Source: Siphonobacter curvatus (GTDB lineage Bacteria > Bacteroidota > Bacteroidia > Cytophagales > Spirosomataceae). From it: a stretch of DNA of 64,000 bases. Of this stretch, positions 1 through 10,000 are shown in pieces. A program made the translations under genes and the position numbers. The DNA is taken from the NCBI RefSeq assembly GCF_002943425.1, contig NZ_PTRA01000008.1:64501-128500 (forward strand), written 5' to 3'. Below the pieces are notes generated by a model that was not told the origin of the DNA, did not search any database, and saw only the letters and a program-made list of their open reading frames with translations. Every line of letters starts with the position of its first letter. Position 1 is the first letter of the stretch.

Positions 1-2
1 AA

Positions 3-425
3 GTGGAAACTAAGGTCCCGGAGGTTGCTCAAACGGGATGCTTGGCGGGCAACTGTGATAATGGTACAGGGCTTTACGTAAATCGGAAAACACTGGAGAA
101 ATACGAAGGTGATTGGAAAGAAAGCCGCCCTAATGGTTTTGGAACACAGTATTATTCAACGGGTAAAAAGAAATACGAAGGAACCTTTCTCAACGGACGC
201 TTCGATGGTAAGGGTACCTTGTGGTACACCAACGGGGCTATTTACGCCGGTGATTTTTCCGCGGGCCAATGCCATGGTAAAGGGATGTTACGGTACGCTA
301 ACGGCGATCGCTACTTGGGTGATTTTAAAAATGGCTACCGCCATGGAAAAGGGAAATATATTTATGCTAGTGGATACGAGGAAGTGCTGTATTATTTGAA
401 CGATAAGCGGCAGCCCGAAAAATAA
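3..425 (+). CDS. MORN-repeat protein (5' end probably outside the window)
   Basis: The frame is open from the window edge (GTG at 3), so the true start may lie upstream. About four MORN repeats of 23 residues follow one another from residue 33, each of the form YEGDW..G..GFGT / YEGTF..G..DGKGT / YAGDF..G..HGKGM / YLGDF..G..HGKGK. They are preceded by a C..GNC.NG.G segment typical of Bacteroidota MORN proteins. MORN repeats form beta-hairpin arrays that can bind proteins or lipids; no enzyme domain is visible. A strong terminator follows at 447-470. The role is unknown, while the repeat assignment is secure. Confidence 0.85.
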   Translation: METKVPEVAQTGCLAGNCDNGTGLYVNRKTLEKYEGDWKESRPNGFGTQYYSTGKKKYEGTFLNGRFDGKGTLWYTNGAIYAGDFSAGQCHGKGMLRYANGDRYLGDFKNGYRHGKGKYIYASGYEEVLYYLNDKRQPEK

Positions 426-446
426 TGGTATAGTATTTACAGAGAC

Positions 447-470
447 AAGGCCGGATTCCGGCCTTTTTTT
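447..470 (+). terminator. Rho-independent terminator after the MORN gene
   Basis: Stem AAGGCCGG / CCGGCCTT with a 3-nt ATT loop, running into a T tract that ends at 470. Confidence 0.85.
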
Positions 471-555
471 GTGCATAATCCAGCCACTTGAAACGTTCGA
501 TATTAAAATGTTTTAAATTGAACTTCGAAAAGGAATATATTGGACCTGTACCACT

Positions 556-2364
556 ATGGAAACGCAGACCCTAACACCCCGCCCTCCCATGCGTGAAACG
601 CACTATCCCTACGACAGGGTTTTCGATATACTGCCGCAGTATGTACTGCAAACCAATAGCGATGAAGCCCTAGCCTCCAAGATCAATGGAACCTGGAAGA
701 AAATAACTGCTCAGCAATTTGCTGAGCAGGCCAATCAGGTAAGCCTGGGTTTATTGAAAATTGGTATTGGGAAGAATGACAAAGTGGCGATCATTTCGAA
801 TAATCGTCCGGAGTGGAATATTGTAGACTTTGGCATTCAGCAAGTAGGAGCCGTATCGGTACCTATGTACCCGACCATTACGATTGAGGATTACCGCTAC
901 ATTTTACGCGATGCTGGAGCAAAAGTGGTTTTTGTCTCAAGCAAAGACTTACTGGTGAAAGTACAGCAAGCGGTTGAGGAAGTACCAACGGTACAAGCCA
1001 TCTACACGTTCGATGCTATTGACAGAGCTACGCACTGGTCAGAACTTACTAAACTAGCCAATCCAGACAATCAGGAGGAACTGGAACGCATTAAAGACAG
1101 TATCCGTACGTCTGATTTATTGACCTTAATTTACACATCAGGGACGACAGGTACGCCTAAAGGGGTAATGTTGACGCATCGGAATATCGTTTCGAACATT
1201 GAAGGGGTAAATCCATATATGCCCATGAAGCCCCACGAACGGGCCTTAAGCTTTCTCCCCTTAAGTCACGTTTACGAGCGTACCATCCTGTACGTTCACA
1301 TGCGGTACGGCGTTTCCATCTTTTATGCGGAGAGTATGGAAACCATCGCGGAAAATTTACGGGAAGTAAAACCCACCGTTTTTACCACCGTACCCCGTCT
1401 GCTGGAAAAAGTATACGACAAAATCGTAGCAAAGGGATATGAACTGAAAGGCATTAAAAAGCAACTTTTCTTCTGGGCGTTGAATCTGGGCCTTCGGTAT
1501 GATCCCGTACAAGACATGGGATTCTGGTACAATACGCAGTTGAAAATTGCTCGTAAATTAATCTTCAGTAAGTGGCAAGAAGCTTTAGGAGGTAAAATCC
1601 GCATAGTAGCGACGGGTTCAGCGGCTTTGCAACCTCGCTTATCCCGGGTGTTCTGGGCGGCTGGAATACCCATTGCCGAAGGGTATGGATTAACGGAAAC
1701 TTCGCCGGTAGTATCCGTGGGTCGGGTAGATCCGCCGGATCTACGTGTAGGATGTGTAGGTACGATCATCCCAGAAGTTGAAGTGAAAATCGCCGAAGAC
1801 GGAGAAATTCTGGTGAAAGGTCCCAACATCATGCAGGGCTATTACAACCAACCGGAACTTACAGCCCAAGCTATTGACAAAGAGGGATGGTTTCACACCG
1901 GCGACATTGGAGAAATGGTAGAAGGTCGTTTTCTTAAAATTACCGACCGGAAAAAAGAGATGTTCAAAACCTCAGGAGGTAAGTATGTGGCTCCGCAGTT
2001 GGTAGAGAACAAACTTAAAGAATCCAAGTATATCGAGCAGGTGCTCGTCGTAGGCGAAGGTCAGAAATTTCCGGCGGCCCTAATTGTACCCGAGTTTGGA
2101 GCACTGAAAGTGTACTGCAATCTTAACCAGATTGAATTCACCACGCCGGAAGAAATGGTAAAAAACGAAAAGGTTCTGGAGAAAATGCATCAGGAGGTCG
2201 AACGCCTCAATGAAAGCTTCGCTCAATATGAGCGGGTGAAAAAGTTTAAAATACTAGCCAAACCTTTTACGCTGGAAGCGGGTGAGCTGACACCTACCCT
2301 GAAATTAAAACGGAAAGTAATTTACAAGAATCATCAGGCTGTAATTGACAGTATTTATCAGTAA
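556..2364 (+). CDS. Long-chain fatty-acid--CoA ligase (AMP-forming, FadD/ACSL type)
   Basis: This 602-aa protein belongs to the adenylate-forming (ANL) superfamily. It activates a fatty acid to acyl-AMP and then acyl-CoA for lipid synthesis or breakdown. The AMP-binding P-loop YTSGTTGTPKGVMLTH lies near residues 192-207, the A5 motif GYGLTETSP near 376, and the C-terminal GWFHTGDIGE and DRKKEMFKTSGGKYVAP motifs mark the hinge and mobile domain. Length and motif order match bacterial and eukaryote-like long-chain synthetases rather than acetyl-CoA synthetase. It is monocistronic, between two terminators. Chain-length preference cannot be read from the sequence. Confidence 0.93.
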   Translation: METQTLTPRPPMRETHYPYDRVFDILPQYVLQTNSDEALASKINGTWKKITAQQFAEQANQVSLGLLKIGIGKNDKVAIISNNRPEWNIVDFGIQQVGAVSVPMYPTITIEDYRYILRDAGAKVVFVSSKDLLVKVQQAVEEVPTVQAIYTFDAIDRATHWSELTKLANPDNQEELERIKDSIRTSDLLTLIYTSGTTGTPKGVMLTHRNIVSNIEGVNPYMPMKPHERALSFLPLSHVYERTILYVHMRYGVSIFYAESMETIAENLREVKPTVFTTVPRLLEKVYDKIVAKGYELKGIKKQLFFWALNLGLRYDPVQDMGFWYNTQLKIARKLIFSKWQEALGGKIRIVATGSAALQPRLSRVFWAAGIPIAEGYGLTETSPVVSVGRVDPPDLRVGCVGTIIPEVEVKIAEDGEILVKGPNIMQGYYNQPELTAQAIDKEGWFHTGDIGEMVEGRFLKITDRKKEMFKTSGGKYVAPQLVENKLKESKYIEQVLVVGEGQKFPAALIVPEFGALKVYCNLNQIEFTTPEEMVKNEKVLEKMHQEVERLNESFAQYERVKKFKILAKPFTLEAGELTPTLKLKRKVIYKNHQAVIDSIYQ

Positions 2365-2382
2365 TCTAGTCCTAGATTTAAA

Positions 2383-2424
2383 CTAAAAAGGGCTTAGCAA
2401 TATCCATTGCTAAGCCCTTTTTAG
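2383..2424. terminator. Bidirectional terminator between convergent genes
   Basis: Perfect 18-bp inverted repeat (2383-2400 / 2407-2424) with a 6-nt loop. Both outer flanks are A/T tracts (AAAAAGGGCTTAGCAA and its complement), so it can stop transcripts from the acyl-CoA ligase and from the permease. Confidence 0.9.
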
Positions 2425-2439
2425 TGATAAAGAATGAGT

Positions 2440-3849
2440 TTATACGGTGGCTCTCTTTCGCCAGATCCAATAAAAAGGTAATCCAGTAGCCATCAGCAAA
2501 AGTCCAATCATAGCTTCCGTTGTACGGGTGAACAGGGTATTCACTACCAAAAAAGCACAAAAGATTAGAAACAGACCCGGCACGATTGGATAACCAATTA
2601 CCTTGTACGGACGATTGACGTCCGGCATTTTTCTACGAAGAATGAATACGCCTAAAGTCGTAGCTCCGTAGAAAATGAAGGAGGCGAAAATGAGCATATC
2701 GGTTAATTGATCGAAAGTACCGGATAAAATCAGCACCGAAGACCAGAAGCCCTGAATCCACAATGCTTTGGAGGGTGTGTTGAAAACTGGGTGAATATAA
2801 TTGGCTGTCTTAAAGAATAACCCGTCTTTGGCCATGGCATAAAACAAGCGGGAAGCCATGAGAATAGTGCTGCTTGTACAGTTGAACGTTGTGACCAGGA
2901 TTAATAATGAAATGACTAAACCACCGCCATTCCCCAAAAAGTGCTTCACAGCCACTACTGCAGCAATACCGTTCTTGGATTGATGCACTGCAATAATGTC
3001 GTCAATCGGTAAAACGTAGAAATAGACGAAGTTCATCAATAGATAAATCGTCATGATGATGAGCGTACCAATCGTCAATGCCCAGGGCAAGTTTCGCTGC
3101 GGGTTACGAATTTCACCGCCAATGTAGCCGAGGTTGTTCCAGCCCTCGTAGGCCCAGAAGGCACTTAAACAGGCGAGGGCTAACGCACTTGCCAGCGTAC
3201 CACCTGACATTTTATCGGCGTCGAAATTCACCGAAGGCTGTTCAATATTCGCCCAACTGCCCGTAGCTGAGAACAGACCCAGAACGATAATGACCAGCAT
3301 GGTGGAAATCATGGCTACCGTCAGAATTCGGCTAATGGTTTCGCCCATTTTCAAGCCTCGAGCATTGAGAAGCGTTAGAATCAGTACCAGTCCAATAGCG
3401 ACGAGTTTTACGCTCAAATTATCCAGGGGCTGCAAGCCAAACAGATGGATCGAGGATAGGGATTCGGGCGTAGCGGGTAGCGTGATGAGTGAGCCTAACG
3501 ACTGAGCAAAAACGTAGGAAATGGAAGCAATAGAGGCCGTTCGGATGACTGCGAAGTTGGTCCAGCCTAGCAAAAAAGCAAAGAATCGATTGTAGATCGT
3601 ACGGAAATAGACGTATTCACCCCCCGAATCCACCAGCATACTGGCTACTTCAGCGTTACTGAGCGTTCCGGCCAAACTAATCATTCCGGCCAGTAACCAG
3701 GCCGCTAGTACTAGGCCCGGTGACTGCAATTCCGCCGACATAGGGGCTACTTTCTTAAACACGCCCGTTCCAATAACGGCACTAATCACAAAAACAATTC
3801 CGGAGACCAGACCAATCGAACGCCGAAGGTGACCCTGAGATTCAGGCAT
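2440..3849 (-). CDS. Amino-acid permease, APC superfamily
   Basis: A 469-aa integral membrane protein with about 12 hydrophobic segments. The TM1 signature GIVFVISAVIGTGVFKKVAP is the unwound substrate-binding helix of APC transporters. TM6 contains AFWAYEGWNNLGYIGGEIRNPQRNLP, typical of LAT/SteT-like exchangers. This suggests exchange or uptake of neutral amino acids at the inner membrane; the substrate is not determinable. The ATG at 3849 fits the usual short N-terminus. It converges with the acyl-CoA ligase and diverges from purB. Confidence 0.9.
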   Translation of the reverse strand: MPESQGHLRRSIGLVSGIVFVISAVIGTGVFKKVAPMSAELQSPGLVLAAWLLAGMISLAGTLSNAEVASMLVDSGGEYVYFRTIYNRFFAFLLGWTNFAVIRTASIASISYVFAQSLGSLITLPATPESLSSIHLFGLQPLDNLSVKLVAIGLVLILTLLNARGLKMGETISRILTVAMISTMLVIIVLGLFSATGSWANIEQPSVNFDADKMSGGTLASALALACLSAFWAYEGWNNLGYIGGEIRNPQRNLPWALTIGTLIIMTIYLLMNFVYFYVLPIDDIIAVHQSKNGIAAVVAVKHFLGNGGGLVISLLILVTTFNCTSSTILMASRLFYAMAKDGLFFKTANYIHPVFNTPSKALWIQGFWSSVLILSGTFDQLTDMLIFASFIFYGATTLGVFILRRKMPDVNRPYKVIGYPIVPGLFLIFCAFLVVNTLFTRTTEAMIGLLLMATGLPFYWIWRKRATV

Positions 3850-4193
3850 ACAAGCAAATTTTAGTTGGGAAAAGCGGTTAGATGAAAAAGCAAATTCGGA
3901 AAAAAATGGCGAAGTTGGTATAGTTTTCGGTTTAGAGTTTTCGTGTAGCCTAGCTGACTACCCGGTTTCTTACTGCGTAATAGACACGTGTACACTATAC
4001 CTATACTACGCTTCTGACGTTACTTGGGATTAACCGCTTGGTTGCAAAGGCAGTTTCCAACTGCCTCATGGTAGGTACAAGTTTGGAAACCTGCACCAGT
4101 TGAGGGGCTGCTCGAAATCAAAAACTCAAAACCCAACACGCAACCCTAAACCCGATTCTCTATGTAACTTTGTCTTTTACGAAGCAAATCAGT
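3850..4193. other. Intergenic region between divergent permease and purB
   Basis: No convincing gene. It holds a hairpin GGCAGTT-TCC-AACTGCC at 4049-4065 without a T tract, and the purB -7 element at 4165-4172. The run of A/C-rich sequence just before the purB promoter looks non-coding. Confidence 0.7.
4165..4172 (+). promoter_or_regulatory. purB -7 promoter element
   Basis: TAACTTTG matches the Bacteroidota sigma-ABfr consensus TAnnTTTG. No clear TTTG -33 box is seen. It lies 21 nt before the ATG at 4194 and overlaps the alternative TTG at 4170, which argues for the later start. Confidence 0.7.
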
Positions 4194-5540
4194 ATGGCTC
4201 TTACTACCCTTACGGCTATTTCGCCCGTAGATGGCCGCTATCGTCGGACTACGGAATCGCTGGCCCCCTTTTTCTCTGAATTTGGGTTAATACACTATCG
4301 GGTTCGGATAGAAATCGAATATTTTATCGCTCTCTGTGAGCTTCCCCTGCCCCAACTCGCTGATTTTGACCCCTCGCTGTTCGATCAGCTACGGTCCATT
4401 TATACCGAGTTTTCTGAAGCAGACGCCCTGCGAATTAAAGAAATTGAGAAGACGACCAACCACGATGTAAAGGCGGTTGAGTACTTTATCAAAGAAAAAC
4501 TCGCCGATCTGTCCATCGAACAGTACCTGGAGTTCATTCACTTCGGACTCACTTCGCAGGATGTGAACAACACGGCTATTCCGCTTTCCCTCAAAGAAGC
4601 GATGGACGCCGTGGTCACGCCCGCTTTCGAAGAGGTTATCTACAAGCTCAGTTCGCTGGCGGCTTTGTGGAAAGATATTCCGTTACTGGCCCGTACGCAC
4701 GGTCAGCCCGCGTCACCGACCCGCCTAGGGAAAGAATTACAGGTATTCGTCGAACGCTTACAGCAACAGCGGAACCTGCTGGTTCAGATTCCTTACGCGG
4801 CGAAATTTGGCGGAGCAACGGGTAATTTCAACGCCCATTTCGTAGCCTATCCAGGTTTTGACTGGCCGGAATTTGGTAATGATTTCGTGAGTGATCTCGG
4901 TCTTTGCCGCAGTCGGTATACCACGCAGATCGAACATTACGATCATTTGGCAGCGATGCTGGATACGCTCAAGCGATTGAATACCATTCTCATCGATTTC
5001 TCGCGGGACGTGTGGAGCTACGTATCCACCAATTACTTTAAGCAGAAAATCAAAGCGGGCGAAGTTGGTTCTTCCGCGATGCCGCATAAGGTCAACCCGA
5101 TCGATTTCGAAAATGCGGAAGGAAACCTGGGTGTAGCAAACGCCCTCTACGAACACCTGTCTGCTAAGCTACCCATCTCTCGTTTGCAACGGGATCTTAC
5201 GGATTCAACGGTACTGCGGAATCTGGGAATGCCCCTGGCTCATACGCTCATCGCTTTGAAATCGCTGGTACGGGGTATGGACAAACTGGAGTTGAACGAA
5301 GCCGCTATCCACGCGGACCTCGAAGCCAACTGGGCCGTAGTAGCCGAAGCGATTCAAACGGTATTACGTCGCGAAAGTTATCCACAACCCTACGAAGCAC
5401 TCAAGGCTCTTACCCGGAAGAACGAAGCGATCACGGCGAAGACTATTGCCGAGTTTATTGAGACCTTGGACGTATCAGAGGGCATTAAAGCCGAATTACG
5501 GGCTATTTCGCCGTTTAATTACCTCGGTGTAATGGAATAA
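4194..5540 (+). CDS. purB: Adenylosuccinate lyase
   Basis: PurB cleaves fumarate from SAICAR and from adenylosuccinate, two steps of purine/AMP synthesis. The fumarase/aspartase-superfamily signature GSSAMPHKVNPIDFENAEGN is present, as are TSQDVNNTA and the RTHGQPASPT substrate loop. The length is 448 aa from the ATG at 4194, giving MALTTLTAISPVDGRY, which matches the family N-terminus. An in-frame TTG at 4170 would fall inside the promoter. The form resembles the E. coli-type PurB. It is followed by the 286-bp purB-sbcD region. Confidence 0.95.
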   Translation: MALTTLTAISPVDGRYRRTTESLAPFFSEFGLIHYRVRIEIEYFIALCELPLPQLADFDPSLFDQLRSIYTEFSEADALRIKEIEKTTNHDVKAVEYFIKEKLADLSIEQYLEFIHFGLTSQDVNNTAIPLSLKEAMDAVVTPAFEEVIYKLSSLAALWKDIPLLARTHGQPASPTRLGKELQVFVERLQQQRNLLVQIPYAAKFGGATGNFNAHFVAYPGFDWPEFGNDFVSDLGLCRSRYTTQIEHYDHLAAMLDTLKRLNTILIDFSRDVWSYVSTNYFKQKIKAGEVGSSAMPHKVNPIDFENAEGNLGVANALYEHLSAKLPISRLQRDLTDSTVLRNLGMPLAHTLIALKSLVRGMDKLELNEAAIHADLEANWAVVAEAIQTVLRRESYPQPYEALKALTRKNEAITAKTIAEFIETLDVSEGIKAELRAISPFNYLGVME

Positions 5541-5544
5541 GGCT

Positions 5545-5735
5545 AAAAAGAGCGTTTCATTCGATTTGTGGACAATGGATTTGAATGTGGAAAAAACTGT
5601 GGATAACTTGTTGACAATCAATTTTTAATCGACTGAAAATTGCCTAAGGTTAGCCACTGAGATTTTGATAGAAAAACGGAGCTGTACCTTTATACAGCTA
5701 CAAACCATTCTCGAAGTCCTCAAAACGCTCTTTTT
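5545..5735. repeat. 13-bp perfect inverted repeat spanning the purB-sbcD gap
   Basis: AAAAAGAGCGTTT (5545-5557) and its exact complement AAACGCTCTTTTT (5723-5735) bracket 165 bp that contain three DnaA-box-like sites and a hairpin AGCTGTA/TACAGCT (5680-5686 / 5693-5699). Confidence 0.7.
5567..5606 (-). other. DnaA-box cluster 1 (purB-sbcD gap)
   Basis: TGTGGATAA at 5598-5606 is an exact complement of the DnaA box TTATCCACA. TGTGGACAA (5567-5575) and TGTGGAAAA (5586-5594) are one-mismatch sites in the same orientation. AT-rich sequence follows directly. Confidence 0.6.
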
Positions 5736-5765
5736 GTAGAGCCGTTAACAAAATTTTGGCGAGAG

Positions 5766-5800
5766 CCCCGGTCGGTCATTCAGGCCCGCCGGGGTTTTTT
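5766..5800 (+). terminator. Terminator upstream of sbcD
   Basis: CCCCGG (5766-5771) pairs with CCGGGG (5789-5794) and is followed by six T. It probably ends the purB transcript. Confidence 0.7.
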
Positions 5801-5814
5801 CGTGGCGAATGTTT

Positions 5815-5822
5815 TATTTTTG
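5815..5822 (+). promoter_or_regulatory. sbcD -7 promoter element
   Basis: TATTTTTG matches TAnnTTTG and lies only 4 nt before the sbcD ATG at 5827, so the transcript from it would be leaderless or nearly so. No clear -33 box is visible. Confidence 0.5.
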
Positions 5823-5826
5823 AAGA

Positions 5827-7032
5827 ATGAAGATTTTACACACGGCGGACTGGCATTTGGGAAAACGCCTGTATCAAACGGATTTGCTGGAAGACAGTCG
5901 CCGCTTTGTAGAGTGGCTGCTGGCAACGATTGAGGAACGACAGATTGATGTGCTGCTGGTGGCGGGCGATATCTTCGATACGGCCCACCCATCGGTGGAA
6001 GCCATGCAGGTATATTATGATTTTCTAAAAGGACTCATTGCCTCCAAATGCCGGCTGGTCATTACGGGTGGCAACCACGATTCGGCGGCGGTCCTGAACG
6101 CTCCCCGTGAAATTCTACGACTACTCGACGTTCACGTTATTGGTGGTGCCTGTGACGATTGTTGCGAGGAGGTATTGCCCCTACTCGACCGCCGGGGTAA
6201 TCTACAGGCTGCCGTAGCGGCTGTACCTTTTCTGCGGGATCGGGATCTGAAGCGTTCGGTTGAGGGAGAAAGTTTTGAAGATCGTCGGATGGCCGTGCGA
6301 GCGGGTATTCAGCGTCGGTATGAGCAGGTGCACGCCCACGGTCGGAAAACGTACGCAAGCGTACCCGTGTTGGGGATGGGACATTTGTTTGTCAACGGCT
6401 CGGCTACATCGGACAACGACGAAAAACTACATAGCATCGGTACGCTGGATTTGTTCGAGGTCAACTTGTTTCCAGCCTTCGATTATCTCGCTCTCGGACA
6501 TATCCACCGACCCCAGATGTTGGGAAAAATGGAATACGTTCGGTACTCAGGCTCACCAACGGCCCTGAGTTTCAGCGAGCGGCTGGATGAAAAGCTAATT
6601 ATTCAACTGGAAATCAAAAACCAGAAGGTTGTTGATATTCAAGAACTTAAAGTGCCAAAGTTTCGACAATTGCGGCGGTTTAGCGGTTCGTTTACCGAAA
6701 TTGAAGCAGCCGTTACTAGGTATCAACATTCCGATGTGTTACGGACGCTGGCTGAAATTGAGATTCTGGAAGAACACCGCGATCCGATGCTGATTGACTT
6801 GGCCAAGAGCTATTTTCTCAAACTCAACCATCCCTACCTATCCGTACTCAACTGGCGGTTCCGTTTTCAACAACAGTTAAAAACGACGGACGAATTGTTT
6901 GGTGAGACGATGGCCCTGCCCGAACTGGCTCCAACGGAGGTATTTGAACAATGGCTCCAGGAAAATGCGGAGACGGAAGAATCCAAAGCCTTACTTACCG
7001 AAGCCTTTCACGAGTTATTACACAGTCTGTAA
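5827..7032 (+). CDS. sbcD: Exonuclease subunit SbcD (Mre11-type nuclease)
   Basis: The 401-aa calcineurin-like phosphoesterase subunit of the SbcCD (Mre11-Rad50) complex, which opens hairpins and trims DNA ends. All metal-binding motifs are present: D8-x-H10 (TADWHLG), GDIFD (D48), GGNHD (N83-H84-D85), GH (186) and GHIH (H225, H227). The next gene is its ATPase partner sbcC, 53 bp downstream, so they are very likely co-transcribed. The gap between them carries two DnaA boxes. Confidence 0.95.
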   Translation: MKILHTADWHLGKRLYQTDLLEDSRRFVEWLLATIEERQIDVLLVAGDIFDTAHPSVEAMQVYYDFLKGLIASKCRLVITGGNHDSAAVLNAPREILRLLDVHVIGGACDDCCEEVLPLLDRRGNLQAAVAAVPFLRDRDLKRSVEGESFEDRRMAVRAGIQRRYEQVHAHGRKTYASVPVLGMGHLFVNGSATSDNDEKLHSIGTLDLFEVNLFPAFDYLALGHIHRPQMLGKMEYVRYSGSPTALSFSERLDEKLIIQLEIKNQKVVDIQELKVPKFRQLRRFSGSFTEIEAAVTRYQHSDVLRTLAEIEILEEHRDPMLIDLAKSYFLKLNHPYLSVLNWRFRFQQQLKTTDELFGETMALPELAPTEVFEQWLQENAETEESKALLTEAFHELLHSL

Positions 7033-7035
7033 GAG

Positions 7036-7057
7036 TTATCCACATAAGTTATCCACA
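7036..7057 (+). other. DnaA-box pair 2 (sbcD-sbcC gap)
   Basis: Two exact TTATCCACA sites at 7036-7044 and 7049-7057, direct orientation, start-to-start 13 bp. They occupy most of the 53-bp gap. Confidence 0.65.
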
Positions 7058-7085
7058 TTTTACAGCGGGGGGTTGATAAGATCGC

Positions 7086-10000
7086 ATGCGTATTCTAAAA
7101 GTATCTTTCGAAAATATAAATTCGCTACGAGGACAGCATACCATTGATTTTCAGAACGAAACGGCCTTTCGTACGTCCAACCTGTTTGCGATTACCGGGC
7201 CAACGGGAGCGGGAAAGACCACGATTTTGGATGTGATTACGCTGGCTCTATACCACCGTACCCCCCGATTAGGCGAAGTCAATACCAATTTGCTGGAAAA
7301 ACTCGGCGGTGTACTCACCCGTGATACACACGTGGCTCAGGCCGAAGTGACGTTTTCCACACCCGGCGGTACGTATCGGGCCAAGTGGGGGCTGCAACGG
7401 GAAATGATCAGTCGGGGGGCAAACAAAGGGCAGTTTCGACTGGATGAATACGCTGAAATTGCCGATGTGGATAACAATGTTATACTGGCATCCAAGAAGA
7501 AAAAAGAAGTACAGGAAGAAATCAAAAAACGAATTGGACTGGATTACGAACAGTTCGTCAAGGCCATTTTGCTTTCGCAGGGTGATTTTGCGGCTTTTCT
7601 AAAAGCGAAACGGGAAGAAAGAGCCGAGTTGCTGGAACGGATTACGGGCACGGAAATCTACCGAAAGCTCGGGATGGAAGCGTATGCCCGCTGGCATGAT
7701 GGCTACAAAAGGGAAATCGAGCAGAAACAGCAATCGCTTGATTTACAGAAGCTTTTATCCGATGAAGACGTTACCGAATACGAAACGTTCATTAAAGAGT
7801 ACGACGAGCTTTGCCGACAGGCCGAAGCTGGACGCAAAGGCTTGGAAGTTCAATTGCAGCGAAAAGTACGGATTAGTGAAATCTGGAAATCGCTGGAAGC
7901 CATCCGGCAAACGGAATGGCCCACCTGGGAACGCGACCAACACCAGTTCGACCAACAGCATACCCCCGCCCTGAGTCGGCACGAACGCGTACAGCAGTTT
8001 TCAGCCCAGTTAACGGAATATCAGGTCCAGGAACAAAACGTAAAAAATGCCCAGATCCAGGCGGAACGACTGGCCAACGAATACCAGCGGGCTCAGCAAA
8101 ATCGTACGCAGCTGCTGGGAGATATTGCTAAACTGACGGGCGAACTGGTAACGGATCAATCGGCTCAAAGCGGACTGGAACGGTTTCGGGAAACAGTCTC
8201 GGGACTGGTTACTGCTCGGCAGGAAGTGGCTCAGCAGTGGCAATCGGCGAAAGAACAAGGGACGTATTGGCTCGATAAAACGGGTTCGGGGGAATTACAG
8301 TCCCTCTGGAAGCGGGAATCGTACGGCGATTGCCTGGGCAGTTCGCGGGAATTGTGGAAAGAAACGCAACGGCGTCAAACGGACATACGAACGCTGTATA
8401 ACTGGGATACGCAAGCCAATCTGCCTGAGATTCGCCAGCAGTCGCAGATCCGCCGTGATGCTTTACAACAACTGGAAATACAGGTTCGTCAGTACGAAAC
8501 CGTTCGCCGACGATTGGCTGACTACGATCGTCAGGTAGACGAACAACGAAAGCTGATACGGGCCAATGAACCCGCCTTACAAACGGCTCAGCAGGCCGTT
8601 ACGGAAGCTAAGAATTTAGTACAGATTGCTCAGGAAGAGCAGCTTACCTTTATTCGGGAAACCTCTATTCCCCGCTTGCGTACGGAGTTACGTCCGGATG
8701 AACCCTGTCCCGTTTGTGGCTCTATGGATCATCCCGCTGAAAATAGTAGCGATGATCATTTTAGCATCGAACGTTACTTACAGGAATTAGCCAGTTTAAA
8801 AGCCCGTTTTGAAGCTCGTGAACGCTCGCTAAGTACCACGGAGCAACAACTGCGGCAGGTCGAACTCGTGACCAAAGCCGCGGAAGCAACAATTCAAACC
8901 CTGGAGCGGGAGAAAACCCAGGCCCAGATGGAGCTCCAGCCCATTGCGGAAGCGGTGGGAATGTGGAAAACTCAGTTAGCCATTGAAAAGATTGGCAAAT
9001 CGGAAGAAGTAAAAAGTTGGGTACAGGCAGAGGTCGAACGATTCCAATTACTCGAAGAACTTATTCAGCTACAGGAACGGAGCGATAGTCTGGCTCATTT
9101 TGGGAAACACCTGAAAAATGGCCTCGAATTCTTCCAGAAACAGCAGGAATACACCGCAGAGCTACAGAAACGCTACCCAAAAGACCCAAAATATCTAAAC
9201 GCTGAATGCGACGAATTGCTTCGCAAACTGGTTCAAAAAACCTTTTCGCCGCAGCAGTATGAACCAGAACTTGTGGAAAACAAAAAGCTCCTATTGGATA
9301 CGCAGGAAGTTTTCCACCAGTTGCAGACAAAGTTATCCACAGAGTTATCCACATCGGGCTTTGCCAGTGTGGAAGAAGCTCGGTCAGCTTTGTTGTCTAC
9401 TGAGTTATACCGCACCCTGGTTGAGCGTAAAGACCAGCTCATTCGTCGGAAAACCCAACTGGAAACGCAGATGGAGAACCTGACGAAAGAAGTGGAAAGT
9501 CTGATTCAGGCCGACGATTCGGATTTGTCGATTGATGTGTTGAAAAGTCGAATGGAGGATTACCGCAATTCCGAACGGGAGTATCTACAGAAAATTGGTG
9601 GCTGGAAGCAGTCATTGAAAGATAATGAAACGAGCCGGGCCGAAAATGCCCGCCGGATTGCGGAAATCGCGAATCTCGAACAACGCTATAAAAAATGGCG
9701 ATTACTGGCCGAAGGGCTGGGTGACCGCGAAGGAAAAAAATTCAACCAGTTTGCTCAGAAATTAACACTAGCGAATCTGGCCCGTTCGGCGAATAGTCGT
9801 TTGAAGGATTTATCGGATCGGTATCTGCTCCTGCCGCCCGAAGGCGATGAGGAAAACCTGTGGGTACTCGATCGAAACTTTGACGAACGCCGGGCGGTGG
9901 CTACGCTCTCGGGCGGAGAAACTTTTCTGGTAAGTCTAGCTTTGGCCCTGGGTCTTAGCGATATGGTATCGAAAAACGTCCGGATTGAAAGTCTGTTCAT

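Noticed and set aside
4170-4193. Longer purB starting at a TTG
   Set aside because: The TTG lies in the TAACTTTG promoter element and the extra residues do not match the family.
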